Below are positions 54,492 to 63,952 of a stretch of DNA of 64,000 bases, piece by piece. Position numbers and translations under genes: made by a program. The notes beneath the pieces were generated by a model that saw only the letters and a list, made by a program, of their open reading frames with translations, ran no database searches and was not told the origin of the DNA. The DNA is from Chryseobacterium sp. JUb7 (GTDB lineage: Bacteria > Bacteroidota > Bacteroidia > Flavobacteriales > Weeksellaceae), in the NCBI RefSeq assembly GCF_024806495.1, contig NZ_JANUFF010000006.1, positions 186,001-250,000 on the forward strand, given 5' to 3'. The first letter of the stretch is position 1. Each line of letters opens with the position of its first letter.

Positions 54492-55880
54492 TTAAATGTG
54501 GATTACTTCTCCGTAAGCAGCAGCAGCAGCTTCCATAATCGCTTCAGAAACAGTCGGGTGCGGGTGGATAGATTTGATGATCTCATGACCTGTCGTTTCC
54601 AGTTTTCTGGCAACAACAGCTTCAGCAACCATATCTGTAACACCTTCTCCGATCATGTGGCAACCTAACCACTCTCCATACTTAGCATCGAAAATAACTT
54701 TAACGAAACCATCTGTATTTCCGTTTGCAGTCGCTTTTCCACTTGCAGAAAGAGGGAATTTACCCACTTTGATTTCGTAACCTTTTTCTTTAGCCTGCTT
54801 TTCTGTAAGACCAACAGAAGCAACCTCAGGATGACAGTACGTACATCCAGGAATATTGCCATAGTCGATTTTCTCAACGTGCATTCCTTTGATTTTTTCA
54901 ACACAAGTGATTCCTTCCGCAGAAGCAACGTGTGCCAAAGCCTGAGTCGGGATGATATCTCCGATCGCGTAATATCCAGGCACTGAAGTTTCGTACCATT
55001 CGTTTACCAAAACTCTTCCTTTATCTGTTTGAATTCCCACTTCTTCAAGACCAATGTTCTCGATGTTTGCAGCAATTCCTACAGCAGATAATAAGATATC
55101 AGCTTCAAGAACGATATTTCCTTTTGCCGTTTTTACAGTAGCTTTTACGCCTTCTCCGCTTGTGTCAACACTTTCTACAGAAGCATTTACCATAATTTCG
55201 ATACCTGATTTTTTCAGAGATTTTTCTAAGTGCTTAGAAACGTCCTCATCCTCTACAGGAACGATGTTTGGCATAAATTCAACAACAGTTACTTTTGTAC
55301 CCATTGTGTTATAGAAATCAGCAAATTCTACCCCTATTGCTCCAGAACCTACAACGATCATAGATTTTGGCTGCTCAGGAAGAGATAATGCCTGTCTGTA
55401 TCCGATTACTTTTTTACCGTCTTGTGGCAAGTTTGGTAATTCTCTAGAACGAGCTCCTGTTGCGATAATAATGTGATTTCCTGTATATTCAGTTACTTTT
55501 CCTTCATTATCTGTCACAGAAACTTTTTTACCTTTCTGAACTTTCGCAGTACCTAAAATAACGTCGATTTTATTCTTTTTCATCAAGAACTCGATCCCTT
55601 TGCTCATTTTAGATGCAACACCACGGCTTCTCTGAATTACGTTTGGAAACTCAAAACTAGCTTCCACTTTATTCAAACCATAATCTTCAGCATGATTTAT
55701 ATAATGAAAAACCTGAGCCGACTTCAACAAAGCTTTAGTTGGAATACATCCCCAGTTAAGGCAAATTCCCCCTAAATTTTCTTTCTCGATAATTGCAGTT
55801 TTGAAACCCAATTGCGCCGCTCTAATTGCAGTAACATATCCACCAGGACCACTTCCGATGACAATAATATCGTAATTCAT
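54492..55880 (-). CDS. lpdA: Dihydrolipoyl dehydrogenase (E3)
   Basis: 462 residues from the ATG at 55880 (MNYDIIVIGSGPGGYVTAI). The frame extends to 56021, but that segment crosses a terminator and lacks homology. FAD-binding GSGPGGY, redox disulfide GGICLNWGCIPTK, NAD-binding VGSGAIGVEFADF, and the C-terminal HPHPTVSEAIMEA with the catalytic His-Glu pair. It re-oxidizes the lipoyl group in 2-oxoacid dehydrogenase complexes and the glycine-cleavage system. The E1/E2 genes are not nearby. Confidence 0.96.
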   Translation of the reverse strand: MNYDIIVIGSGPGGYVTAIRAAQLGFKTAIIEKENLGGICLNWGCIPTKALLKSAQVFHYINHAEDYGLNKVEASFEFPNVIQRSRGVASKMSKGIEFLMKKNKIDVILGTAKVQKGKKVSVTDNEGKVTEYTGNHIIIATGARSRELPNLPQDGKKVIGYRQALSLPEQPKSMIVVGSGAIGVEFADFYNTMGTKVTVVEFMPNIVPVEDEDVSKHLEKSLKKSGIEIMVNASVESVDTSGEGVKATVKTAKGNIVLEADILLSAVGIAANIENIGLEEVGIQTDKGRVLVNEWYETSVPGYYAIGDIIPTQALAHVASAEGITCVEKIKGMHVEKIDYGNIPGCTYCHPEVASVGLTEKQAKEKGYEIKVGKFPLSASGKATANGNTDGFVKVIFDAKYGEWLGCHMIGEGVTDMVAEAVVARKLETTGHEIIKSIHPHPTVSEAIMEAAAAAYGEVIHI

Positions 55881-55990
55881 TAGTTTAAAATTTTTATGCG
55901 AATTTAAGGAAAAATATTGGATGAAGCACGTTTCTGTAAATTCGTAAAGCAATGCATAATAAATGTAATTTTCATTCCATTTTACACAAA

Positions 55991-56018
55991 AAAAGAGAAC
56001 ATAAAAACGTTCTCTTTT
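55991..56018 (-). terminator. Terminator
   Basis: AAAAGAGAAC pairs perfectly with GTTCTCTTTT, 8-nt loop, then seven T on the - strand. It ends the leftward transcript of the small secreted gene at 56111. Confidence 0.88.
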
Positions 56019-56110
56019 CAATAATTTTTATTTTAATTTAAAAATTTCGTAAAATCAAAATGTTTTAATTAAGCCATTTCAATTTTATTATTTTTAAAAA
56101 TTAACAGATA

Positions 56111-56371
56111 TTACATCTTTTTAAGCAATTGTTTTTGGCTTCTGTATTTTTCATTTAAAGCCTTTAACTGATCCTGTTTCATCTTTTTCGTTGCCAATGG
56201 ATGGTTCAAAATCGCCTTTTTTTCCTGATTGTATCTCTTATCAAGTTCTTTGGATTTTATATTCACCAACTCACTTTTCGAAGGATGTGGTGGTGGCGTT
56301 GGATGTTTCTGTGCAGAAACGTTCATTGATAAACCGACTAATAAAATTGTTGATATAAATAACTTTTTCAT
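56111..56371 (-). CDS. Small secreted basic helical protein
   Basis: 86 residues from the ATG at 56371 (signal peptide ending VSAQ). The upstream frame to 56473 is not supported. The mature ~66 residues start with a His/Pro-rich stretch (KHPTPPPHPSKS), then one long basic helix (LDKRYNQEKKAILNHPLATK). The same helix style occurs in the gene at 56488, and both starts are preceded by TAAATGTC on the - strand, suggesting related secreted proteins. Function unknown. Confidence 0.7.
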   Translation of the reverse strand: MKKLFISTILLVGLSMNVSAQKHPTPPPHPSKSELVNIKSKELDKRYNQEKKAILNHPLATKKMKQDQLKALNEKYRSQKQLLKKM

Positions 56372-56487
56372 GACATTTACTTTTTGTGAATGATTTCCTT
56401 CATTCGAGTTCGAAGCAAATATTACATATATCGTACCAAGATTATTTTTCCCTTTATTAATGAGACTATACAAAGGTTTTCAATGAA

Positions 56488-56910
56488 CTAGATTTTATCT
56501 TTTTCTCTTTTCAATACCTCTTTTTGGCTTTCATATTTCTTTTTTAAAGCTTCTTTTCTCGCTTTTTTCTGAGCTTTGGTTAAAGTTTTATGATCATCAA
56601 TCAAATCTTTTTCTCTGTCATATTTTTTTTCCAGCTGCCCCATTTTATCTTCTACCAACTTCTTTCTTCCCTCTTTAGAAGTTCCGTATTTCTTTTTGTA
56701 AGCCGCATCAAAAACTTTATTATCCTGATCCTGTTTTAAAGCCAGTTGTTTTTTTAATCGGGCTTTTTCCGGACCTGAAAGTTTTGGATTCTCATTGATT
56801 TTTCTGTACTGTACAGCATATTCTTTATTGATTTGTTCCTGTGTTTTCTGAGCAGAAACATGAGCTGATAAACCTAAACACAATACGGTTAAAATAAAAA
56901 ATTTGTTCAT
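56488..56910 (-). CDS. Secreted coiled-coil protein
   Basis: 140 residues with a signal peptide (ending VSAQ). The mature part is almost wholly Lys/Glu/Gln-rich coiled coil (QINKEYAVQYRKINENPKL; KKALKQKD-like KQLALKQDQDNKVFDAAYKK; EKKYDREKDLIDDHKTLTKA). The repeated KKYxxxKxxL pattern is shared with the gene at 56111. No enzyme features. Probably periplasmic, role unknown. Confidence 0.72.
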   Translation of the reverse strand: MNKFFILTVLCLGLSAHVSAQKTQEQINKEYAVQYRKINENPKLSGPEKARLKKQLALKQDQDNKVFDAAYKKKYGTSKEGRKKLVEDKMGQLEKKYDREKDLIDDHKTLTKAQKKARKEALKKKYESQKEVLKREKDKI

Positions 56911-57065
56911 GACATTTATATTTAAAGATTAAATAATATTTATTGTAAAAAACGGCAGAGTGAGGGAATTTTATTTTACACAATAAATATTAAGGTTAAA
57001 AAAATTTAGTTCCAACATGCAGATATTGTACCACAAAGTTATTGATCTCAAAAATATGACACATC

Positions 57066-59729
57066 TCATTGAATCTCAACATTCTGTTTCAAAGGCAGAT
57101 TTTTCGAAGAATTTCCGATAAAAATTCTGTAGGTTCCTTTTTCAACGGTCCAGTTCATTTTCTCATCTAAAAAATGCAGTTCTTTCACAGGAACTTCAAT
57201 CGAAATCTGTTTCGATTCTCCCGGTTTCAGATCTATTTTTTTCAACCCTTTCAATTCTATAATCGGTCTTGAAACTGAAGCCAGCAAATCTTTTACATAT
57301 AACTGTACCACTTCACGCCCTGCTTTTGAACCTGTATTTTTTACTGTAACTTTTGCAATAATTGTATCGTTTTCAGAATATTTTGTTTGGTTTAATTGTA
57401 AATCAGAAATTTCAAAAGTCGTATAACTCAATCCAAAACCAAACGGATATAATGGTTCGCCGCTCAAATCATGATAATCATTTCCTCTTCCGGTCGGATG
57501 ATGATTGTACGTCAAAGGCAATTGCCCTTCTTCAATTGGAAACGTAATGGGTAATTTCCCCGAAGGATTTTCTGACCCAAAAAGCACTTTTGCAACCGCA
57601 TTACCTCCTTCTTCGCCGGGATACCAGACATCTAAAATCGCCCCAACCTTGTCTTTCCAATCAGTCGTTTTTATTGCAGAACCACCGACTAAAACAACCG
57701 CTGTCGGTTTATTTAATTTGGAAACTTCCTGAATAAATTCGTCCTGATTTCCGGGAAGGCCCAGTGAAGAACGATCCTGAAATTCACCTTCATGAATGCC
57801 GGCAGTGATAATGATGTAATCTGCATTTTGAGCCAGTTTCAAAGCATCATTGAAATCTTTTTCATAATCATTTAAACCGTAATTCCAGATCAGTTCGATA
57901 TTCGCTTCTCCCCTGTTTTCATGGAATTCTACTGAGATATCATATTTCTGACCTTTATTAAAATCTAGAGCAACGGTTTTTGTTGAATAACTCAATTTTT
58001 CCCAATTGTCAATCAATAATTTTCCATTTACATATAATCTGAAACCATCATTCCCACGAAGTCCCAATTGATATTTTCCCGAATTTGGAGCTTCCAGTTT
58101 TCCTGTCCAGCGAACGCTGTAATTGTCTGGTTGGAGTTTTTCAGGATTTGGAGAATATAAAGTCCATTTAAAATTCAATTGTTCGTCCTGTTTTTCAAAA
58201 GCCGGATTTCCTTTTAAATCAGAATTGGAAAAATAATTTCCTTTCAACCCTTTCTGATTTTCTGAAGATAAAAATTCAGCTGGAACGGTCGTGAAATTCT
58301 TTAAGTTCCAGTCAATTCCTTTTGAATAATTTACTTCAATATTTTTATTTTTAACGAAATTTTTAATTCCGTCCAAAATACTCACTTTCTTATTTCCCGG
58401 CCCGGAATAACCACCCAGTCTTGCATCAACAGCATCAGTTCCAACCACTAAAATCTTTTTATAATTTTCTGAAATCGGAAGTGTCTGATTATTATTTTGA
58501 AGTAAAACAAAAGATTCAACGGCTGCTTTTTCCGCTAAAGGTTTATGATTAATTTTCTTTAATTCTTGAATATTTTTATCAGAAACATAAGGGTTTTCAA
58601 ACAAACCCAGTTCAAATTTCGCTCTCAACACTCTCGCCACCGCATCATCAATTCTTTCTTTTGAAATCCTTCCATCTAAAAATGGCGGCATAAACAATTT
58701 ATAATGCTGATATTCTGTCTGGAAAATCACATCAAGTCCAGCATTGATTGCCTGTGCAGAAGCATCGTCGTAATCTTTCGCTGTAAAATGAAGAACATTT
58801 GCACCACCAACCGCACTTGCATCGCTGATGACAAAACCTTTGAAATTCCATTCATTTTTTAACTTTTCAGTTAGCAGCCAATGATTGGCCGTTGAAGGTC
58901 TTCCATCCAGCAAATTATAGGAGGTCATCACTGAACGACTTCCCCCTTGTTTAAAGGCTTTCTGAAAAGGAACCAAATGAGTTTCCTCCAAATATTTTTT
59001 GCTCCAATGAATTGGATATGAATCTCTTCCGCCTTCCCCAACATTCGCCAGAAAATGCTTTGGTGTCGTAATAATTGCCTGATTTTCAAAGGAACTGACA
59101 AAATTCACGCCCATCACAGAAGTTAAAAACGGATCTTCCCCGTAGGTTTCCTCTGTTCTTCCCCATCTGACATCGCTCGCCAGATTAACAACCGGAGTCA
59201 GAATCTGACGGATTCCTCTCAATTTAGATTCTTTTGCAATCGCTGCCGAAACTTCTTTCATCAACTCAGGATTGAAGGTTGCCGACAAACCGATCGCCTG
59301 TGGAAAAGCGGTTGCGCCTTCCCTCATCAATCCGTGCAACGCCTCATCAAAAGGAATAATTGGAATTCCCAATCGTGATTCTTCAACAAAATATTTTTGA
59401 ATAGCATTGATTTTTTTCGCCAATCTTTCCGCATCTTCATTGGCGTTGTATTTCAGCAATTGTCCAGCTACTCCACCACCCTGATTTCCAGCGCTCACCT
59501 GTAAACCAAAAATTCCGTGCACATACTGGCCTTTCGGAACATTATCCAGATCTCCAGGAATCATAAAACACTGCCAGAACTTTTCTTCAGGAGTCATTCT
59601 TTTTAATAAATCCCGAATTCTGGCTTCAATAGGTTGTTTGGGGTCTTTATATAATGGTTTTTGAGCTGAAATAATTACAGAACTTAATAATGAAATTGCT
59701 ATGATTTTAAAACGAAATTTAAAGCACAT
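57066..59729 (-). CDS. Glycoside hydrolase family 3 enzyme with PA14 insertion
   Basis: 887 residues with a signal peptide (ending IISAQ). GH3 N-terminal barrel with KHFLANVGEGG (conserved KH) and the nucleophile Asp in GFVISDASAVGG. The second GH3 domain is interrupted at about 470-620 by a PA14 carbohydrate-binding insertion (LKGNYFSNSDLKGNP ... RGNDGFRLYVNGKLLIDNW). A C-terminal fibronectin III-like domain (VTVKNTGSKAGREVVQLYV) follows. Such enzymes are beta-glucosidases, beta-xylosidases or relatives. Near the GH29 gene it may trim the same glycan, but linkage specificity is not readable. Confidence 0.9.
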   Translation of the reverse strand: MCFKFRFKIIAISLLSSVIISAQKPLYKDPKQPIEARIRDLLKRMTPEEKFWQCFMIPGDLDNVPKGQYVHGIFGLQVSAGNQGGGVAGQLLKYNANEDAERLAKKINAIQKYFVEESRLGIPIIPFDEALHGLMREGATAFPQAIGLSATFNPELMKEVSAAIAKESKLRGIRQILTPVVNLASDVRWGRTEETYGEDPFLTSVMGVNFVSSFENQAIITTPKHFLANVGEGGRDSYPIHWSKKYLEETHLVPFQKAFKQGGSRSVMTSYNLLDGRPSTANHWLLTEKLKNEWNFKGFVISDASAVGGANVLHFTAKDYDDASAQAINAGLDVIFQTEYQHYKLFMPPFLDGRISKERIDDAVARVLRAKFELGLFENPYVSDKNIQELKKINHKPLAEKAAVESFVLLQNNNQTLPISENYKKILVVGTDAVDARLGGYSGPGNKKVSILDGIKNFVKNKNIEVNYSKGIDWNLKNFTTVPAEFLSSENQKGLKGNYFSNSDLKGNPAFEKQDEQLNFKWTLYSPNPEKLQPDNYSVRWTGKLEAPNSGKYQLGLRGNDGFRLYVNGKLLIDNWEKLSYSTKTVALDFNKGQKYDISVEFHENRGEANIELIWNYGLNDYEKDFNDALKLAQNADYIIITAGIHEGEFQDRSSLGLPGNQDEFIQEVSKLNKPTAVVLVGGSAIKTTDWKDKVGAILDVWYPGEEGGNAVAKVLFGSENPSGKLPITFPIEEGQLPLTYNHHPTGRGNDYHDLSGEPLYPFGFGLSYTTFEISDLQLNQTKYSENDTIIAKVTVKNTGSKAGREVVQLYVKDLLASVSRPIIELKGLKKIDLKPGESKQISIEVPVKELHFLDEKMNWTVEKGTYRIFIGNSSKNLPLKQNVEIQ

Positions 59730-59751
59730 AAATAATTTGATTTAATTATTG

Positions 59752-59775
59752 TTCTTTTGCCTTGAAACAAAAGAA
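59752..59775. repeat. Hairpin element between GH3 and GH29 genes
   Basis: TTCTTTTG (59752-59759) pairs perfectly with CAAAAGAA (59768-59775) around an 8-base loop, followed by CCAAAAATTCAAG. It looks like a common intergenic repeat of this group (from memory) and has no terminator T-run. Confidence 0.45.
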
Positions 59776-59973
59776 CCAAAAATTCAAGACTTGGAACTCT
59801 CTGCTAAAAATTAAAATTTAATCCTAAAATTCCCAAAACTTGCGCGAATTCAATATTCGTTCTTCGGTTCAATATTGGTGTCGCACTTCAAACAGTGGGA
59901 ATTTCTTAACGGATTAAGTTTTAATTTTCTTAACGCTTCGATTTCCTAGGTCGTTTTTATAGACAGTTTATAG

Positions 59974-61416
59974 TTATTGTGTAATTTGAATTACGGTTGA
60001 ATATTTTAATTGATTTTTTTCTTTTGGTAAATTAACTTCAATGGAATTCCCCAATTTTTTCCACTGAACTTTATTTGATAATCCTAAAATCTTTAAAGAT
60101 TTTGGTTTAAAATTATCAGGAATAGTAAAATTTAATGTTGCTGGAGATTCATAATTCACTTTTTCATCCAAATGGAAAATATTTACTGTTTTACCATCTT
60201 TACTTTGGGTGTAATAAAATTTTCCATCATGATAGGGCGCAATACTTCTCGTTGCAAAAACTGCCGCCTGATTTTTATCCATCCAACCTGAAATTTCATT
60301 TAATCTTTCATAAACAATCGAATCGTAATCTCCGTTTGGTCCGGGAGCAATATTCATCAGGTAATTTCCACCTCTCGAAATGATTTTAACTAACGTTTCA
60401 ATGATTTTCTGAGAAGATTTATAATTGTCATTCGGAACATATGAAAACGAATCGCCCATCGTGATACAGCTTTCCCACGGAATCGAAAGCGCCTTTTCCG
60501 GAACGGCTTGTTCCGGAGTCACATAATTCTCCCATTTTCCGGGAACGGTACGGTCTACAATGATAATTCCGGGTTGATTTTTTCGAGCCATCGTTCCGAT
60601 TTTATCCATGTCGATATCCTGCTCGACCTTGATGGTTCTTTGCCATTCAACATTCGGATCGATGGTGTGAAACGGGCGAACCCAGCCTCCATCTAACCAA
60701 AGAATATCGATTTTACCATAGTTTGAGGTGATTTCATTTAGCTGGTTGAATGTGAAATTTTTGAAATTGTTCCATCTTTCAGGATATTTTTTCGGATTGT
60801 AATTTACATTTCGATCTTTTGGTGGAAAATACGACCACCAATAATCATCAGAATGCCAATCGGGTTTTGAAAAATAAGCTCCGATTTTGAAGCCATCTTT
60901 TCTGAACGTATTGAAAATCTCTTTTACTACATCTGCTTTTGGATTTTTAGAGAATGGCGTTTTTGAAGAAGTAATTTTATAATCAGACTGTTGCGTATCA
61001 AACATGGAAAAACCATCATGATGTTTTGTTGTGAAAACCACATATTTCATTCCCGCTTTTTTTGTAGCATCTGCCCATTTTTGCGGATTAAACTGAGTCG
61101 GATTGAAAGTAGTTTGAAGATTTTCGTAGTTTTCTACGTATTCATTGTAAGATTTTCCATGTTCAGGTTTTCTTTGAGTCCAAGATTCATCTTCGGGACA
61201 TAAACTCCAACTTTCGACAATTCCCCATTGGCTGTATGTTCCCCAATGCATGAAAAGACCGAATTTTAAATCCTGCCAATTTTCAAGGTTTTGAACAACA
61301 GCCGGATCAGTTGGCTTTTGATAACCTTCTGAAACGTTATGAGCCTGGGAAAAAAAAGAGGTTGATATCAATAATGATGAAAGAAATACGGTTTTCGTTT
61401 TTGGTTTAATTGGCAT
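59974..61416 (-). CDS. Alpha-L-fucosidase, GH29
   Basis: 480 residues with a signal peptide (FFSQA). GH29 signatures: DLKFGLFMHWGTYSQWG, the TTKHHDGFSMFD segment, and the catalytic nucleophile Asp in YGKIDILWLDGGW. A C-terminal beta domain follows. GH29 enzymes release L-fucose from alpha-linked glycans by a retaining mechanism, here in the periplasm or outside. Its product is the substrate of the operon at 37-44 kb, though it lies 12 kb from susC across unrelated genes. Monocistronic or co-transcribed with GH3 (244-bp gap). Confidence 0.93.
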   Translation of the reverse strand: MPIKPKTKTVFLSSLLISTSFFSQAHNVSEGYQKPTDPAVVQNLENWQDLKFGLFMHWGTYSQWGIVESWSLCPEDESWTQRKPEHGKSYNEYVENYENLQTTFNPTQFNPQKWADATKKAGMKYVVFTTKHHDGFSMFDTQQSDYKITSSKTPFSKNPKADVVKEIFNTFRKDGFKIGAYFSKPDWHSDDYWWSYFPPKDRNVNYNPKKYPERWNNFKNFTFNQLNEITSNYGKIDILWLDGGWVRPFHTIDPNVEWQRTIKVEQDIDMDKIGTMARKNQPGIIIVDRTVPGKWENYVTPEQAVPEKALSIPWESCITMGDSFSYVPNDNYKSSQKIIETLVKIISRGGNYLMNIAPGPNGDYDSIVYERLNEISGWMDKNQAAVFATRSIAPYHDGKFYYTQSKDGKTVNIFHLDEKVNYESPATLNFTIPDNFKPKSLKILGLSNKVQWKKLGNSIEVNLPKEKNQLKYSTVIQITQ

Positions 61417-61545
61417 TGAAGTTTAGTTTGTGCTAATTTAATCATCATTTATTAAAACCGCAAAAAGCATTAAACTTTCAGACTAAGTATGAGATTTAGT
61501 TTAAGATAAATGAAAAATTACTTATAAATTCATAAGAAACTCTTA

Positions 61546-62445
61546 TCATATTTTTACTAAATCTTTAAACACAGAATCTATCTCATAGTAAGAGAATTGA
61601 AAACCACTTTTCATTAATTTTTCAGGATAAACATTTCTGCTTTTTAATAATAATTCCGTTTCTGTATTTAAAAATACAGAAGCTATTTCCAATTGCCAAA
61701 CAGGTGCATTTAATCCAAATGGAACATTCATTTGCTGTCTTAATTTCTCCATGAATTTTTCATTAGACAAAGGATTTGGAGCTGTAATATTAATTTCTCC
61801 TGAAATATTTTTATCATTAATGATAAACTCAATAGCTTTACAAAAGTCATCGATATGAATCCAGCTTATATTTTGATCTCCTCTACCCTGCTTTCCTCCA
61901 AGTCCAAATTTTGTAATCATTTTCAGTTTTGGAAAAGCACCTCCGTTATTCCCTAAAACAATGGAAGTTCTCAAAGCCACTTTTCGTACATCTTCAGTGT
62001 TTACTTTAAAAAATTCTTTTTCCCAGCTTTTACAGATGTTCATGGAAAAATCATCTCCAATAATTCCGTTTTATTCTGTGTTTAATTGTGTTTCTGAGTG
62101 AGTGTAAATTGTCGCTGAACTTGCATTCAACCAAACTTCAGGTTTATTGATGCATTGATCAACCGCTTGTTGAAGCACTTTTGTACTATTAATTCTTGAA
62201 GAATAAATTTCCTTTTTATTTTTTTCTGTGTACCTGCAATCAACAGATTTTCCGGTTAAATTGATCAAAATATCTGAATTTTCGAGGAGGTTTTTCCATT
62301 CACCTACTGTTTTTGAATCCCAATAAATTTCGTTTTTACGTTTTGGGCTTCTGGTTAAAATATAAACTTCGTTTCCTTTGTCTATGAAGTACTTTTCGAG
62401 GTTTTTTCCGAGGAAGCCGGTTCCGGCGGCGATGATTATTTTCAT
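61546..62445 (-). pseudogene. TIGR01777-type NAD-dependent epimerase, interrupted by a stop codon
   Basis: One 299-codon frame with a TAA at 62071-62073 between SETQLNTE and NGIIGDDFSMN. The two parts (62445-62074 and 62070-61546) are in the same frame, so no indel is needed. The N-terminal half has the cofactor-binding AGTGFLGKNL and NLTGKSVDCRY. The C-terminal half has the WIHIDDFCKAIEFI and ITAPNPLSNEKF parts. Full-length relatives have about 300 residues. A single substitution (AAA to TAA) or a sequencing error would explain it. Cytoplasmic, function unknown. Confidence 0.88.
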
Positions 62446-62491
62446 TGGATTTTAATTAAGAATTGTTTGTTGAGATTTAGATCGTTGAGAT

Positions 62492-62534
62492 GCTTCGACA
62501 AGCTCAGCATGACATTGCGAATACTAACTGTTTT
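62492..62534. repeat. Interspersed repeat, CTTCGACAAGCTCAGCATGACA type
   Basis: Core GCTTCGACAAGCTCAGCATG, then ACAT and ATACTAACTGTTTT. It lies in the spacer between the epimerase pseudogene and the DUF2071 gene. Further copies are at 63331 and 63898. Confidence 0.75.
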
Positions 62535-62554
62535 AAAAGCCTATAAACGACTTT

Positions 62555-63280
62555 TTACTTAATACTTTTTCCTTGGCTCTTAAGATATCTCTTCGTTTTC
62601 ACTTCAATTTCAGAGCCTTCTGCAAGCATGACGGAAATTGGTTTTTGAAGATTTAAACATTCAAAATCATTTCCGTAAACAGTTTTAAAATCAATATTGA
62701 GCTGATGATTTTTCACTAAATAATAATCCCATTTCGGATGGCAAACTTCGTACTCCGAGGTCGAGTTTCCCTTTTTTGTGAAACCGTAATAATGTTCTGT
62801 GATAAACTCAAACTCGGAATTGGTTTCCATTTTTAAGGGTTCATTTTCTGCTGTGATTTCAATGGAATTCCATACTTTATCCTTCCAATAGTATTTTATT
62901 AATAGTTCTTTGTCTTTTTCATGAATAATATTTTTCATCGGCATCGTTTTGTAATTTTCTTTGTAAATTGAATTGGCAACAAAACTCAATGCGGGTTTTG
63001 GAACGATTTCTTTTATAAAAACCACTCCTCTTTTCCATTCATTTCCTTCTTTTTTCTTCACGTAAAATCTAAGATTCACTTCCTCAAAATTTCGATGAAA
63101 GAGAATTGGAAATCCTAATAATTTTGTATTTAAAAACATAAATCCGACAAGGCTTACATAACACTTTCCTTGATAGAAATCGAGTTCTGTTCCTTTTGGA
63201 AGATATTTTTGTAAAATTTCAGGATTGATTTCGTAGTTGATGATGGCTAGTTTTCGCCATTCGGCTTTTAGGAAGTTCAT
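62555..63280 (-). CDS. DUF2071 (YqjF-like) protein
   Basis: 241 residues, the usual length of the family. Typical pattern: MNFLKAEWRKLAIINYEINPE (the LxxxNYEVPPELL-like start), YQGKCYVSLVGFMFLNT, RGVVFIKEIVPK, and near the end NLQKPISVMLAEGSEIEV. Family members are uncharacterized. Often near SRPBCC and TIGR01777 epimerase genes, as here. Function unknown. Confidence 0.85.
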   Translation of the reverse strand: MNFLKAEWRKLAIINYEINPEILQKYLPKGTELDFYQGKCYVSLVGFMFLNTKLLGFPILFHRNFEEVNLRFYVKKKEGNEWKRGVVFIKEIVPKPALSFVANSIYKENYKTMPMKNIIHEKDKELLIKYYWKDKVWNSIEITAENEPLKMETNSEFEFITEHYYGFTKKGNSTSEYEVCHPKWDYYLVKNHQLNIDFKTVYGNDFECLNLQKPISVMLAEGSEIEVKTKRYLKSQGKSIK

Positions 63281-63330
63281 AATGTTGATTTTGGGTTGTT
63301 AGTTGATGGTTTTCAATATGAGAATGCTTT

Positions 63331-63390
63331 CCTTCGTCAAGCTCAGGATAAACTTTCAGCTCAGCATGACATGATGAATACTAACTGTTT
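63331..63390. repeat. Interspersed repeat, CTTCGTCAAGCTCAG type, doubled
   Basis: CCTTCGTCAAGCTCAGG is followed after ten bases by CAGCTCAGCATGACATGATG and AATACTAACTGTTTT. This is a partial tandem duplication of the same repeat, in the DUF2071-SRPBCC spacer. Confidence 0.7.
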
Positions 63391-63418
63391 TGACGCTCGC
63401 TTCGCTCGCGCTTTGTCT

Positions 63419-63877
63419 TTATTTTTTATTATTTTCTGCCGTAGTTTTAATTAATTTATTTCGTTCTAATAAGAATCTTTTCATATAATTTTTAAGAAAT
63501 ACGGCATTGAAAATTTTTCCGATAATTCCGAAAGGTGATTGAAAATCAAAAACATCTGTCATGATTGTGTTTTTACCTTCCTGTTTGAAAATATGCTGAT
63601 GCCTCATAGATTTAAAAGCCCCTTCTAACATCACATCTGTAAACCGATGAGGCTTTTGCATGCTGATAATTTTTGTTGTTAAAGTTTGGTATACCCCCAA
63701 ATGCTTAGCTTTCCAAGTCACTGTCTCGCCTGCCTCAATCAATCCGGAGGTTCTTCCGGCAATAGCTTTCTCATTGGTTTTTGATGTCGATTTCTGATGC
63801 AGGTCAATATCTCTTGCCAAATCGAAAACAACCTGAATATCTGCTTTTATTATAGTTTTTAAATGAATTGTTGCCAT
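63419..63877 (-). CDS. SRPBCC-family protein (START/Bet v1-like)
   Basis: 152 residues. The start ATIHLKTIIKADIQVVFDLARDIDLHQKS is characteristic of the family, followed by TVTWKAKHLGVYQTLTTKI, FTDVMLEGAFKSMRHQHIF and a C-terminal helix. The fold is a hydrophobic ligand cavity. Members often sit with photolyase and TIGR01777 epimerase genes, but the ligand is unknown. No signal peptide. Confidence 0.85.
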   Translation of the reverse strand: MATIHLKTIIKADIQVVFDLARDIDLHQKSTSKTNEKAIAGRTSGLIEAGETVTWKAKHLGVYQTLTTKIISMQKPHRFTDVMLEGAFKSMRHQHIFKQEGKNTIMTDVFDFQSPFGIIGKIFNAVFLKNYMKRFLLERNKLIKTTAENNKK

Positions 63878-63897
63878 TTTTTATTTTTTTATAAAGA

Positions 63898-63940
63898 TGC
63901 TTCGACAGGTTCAGCATGACATTTCTAAAACTAACTTTTA
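63898..63940. repeat. Interspersed repeat, CTTCGACAGGTTCAGCATGACAT type
   Basis: TGCTTCGACAGGTTCAGCAT, then GACATTTC and TAAAACTAACTTTTA. This is the fourth copy overall and the third in the 61.5-64 kb run, again in a spacer. Confidence 0.72.
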
Positions 63941-63952
63941 ATCAAGCCTTAT

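Noticed and set aside
55881..56021. Longer start for dihydrolipoyl dehydrogenase
   Set aside because: The added residues overlap a terminator and precede the FAD motif by 47 residues with no family resemblance.
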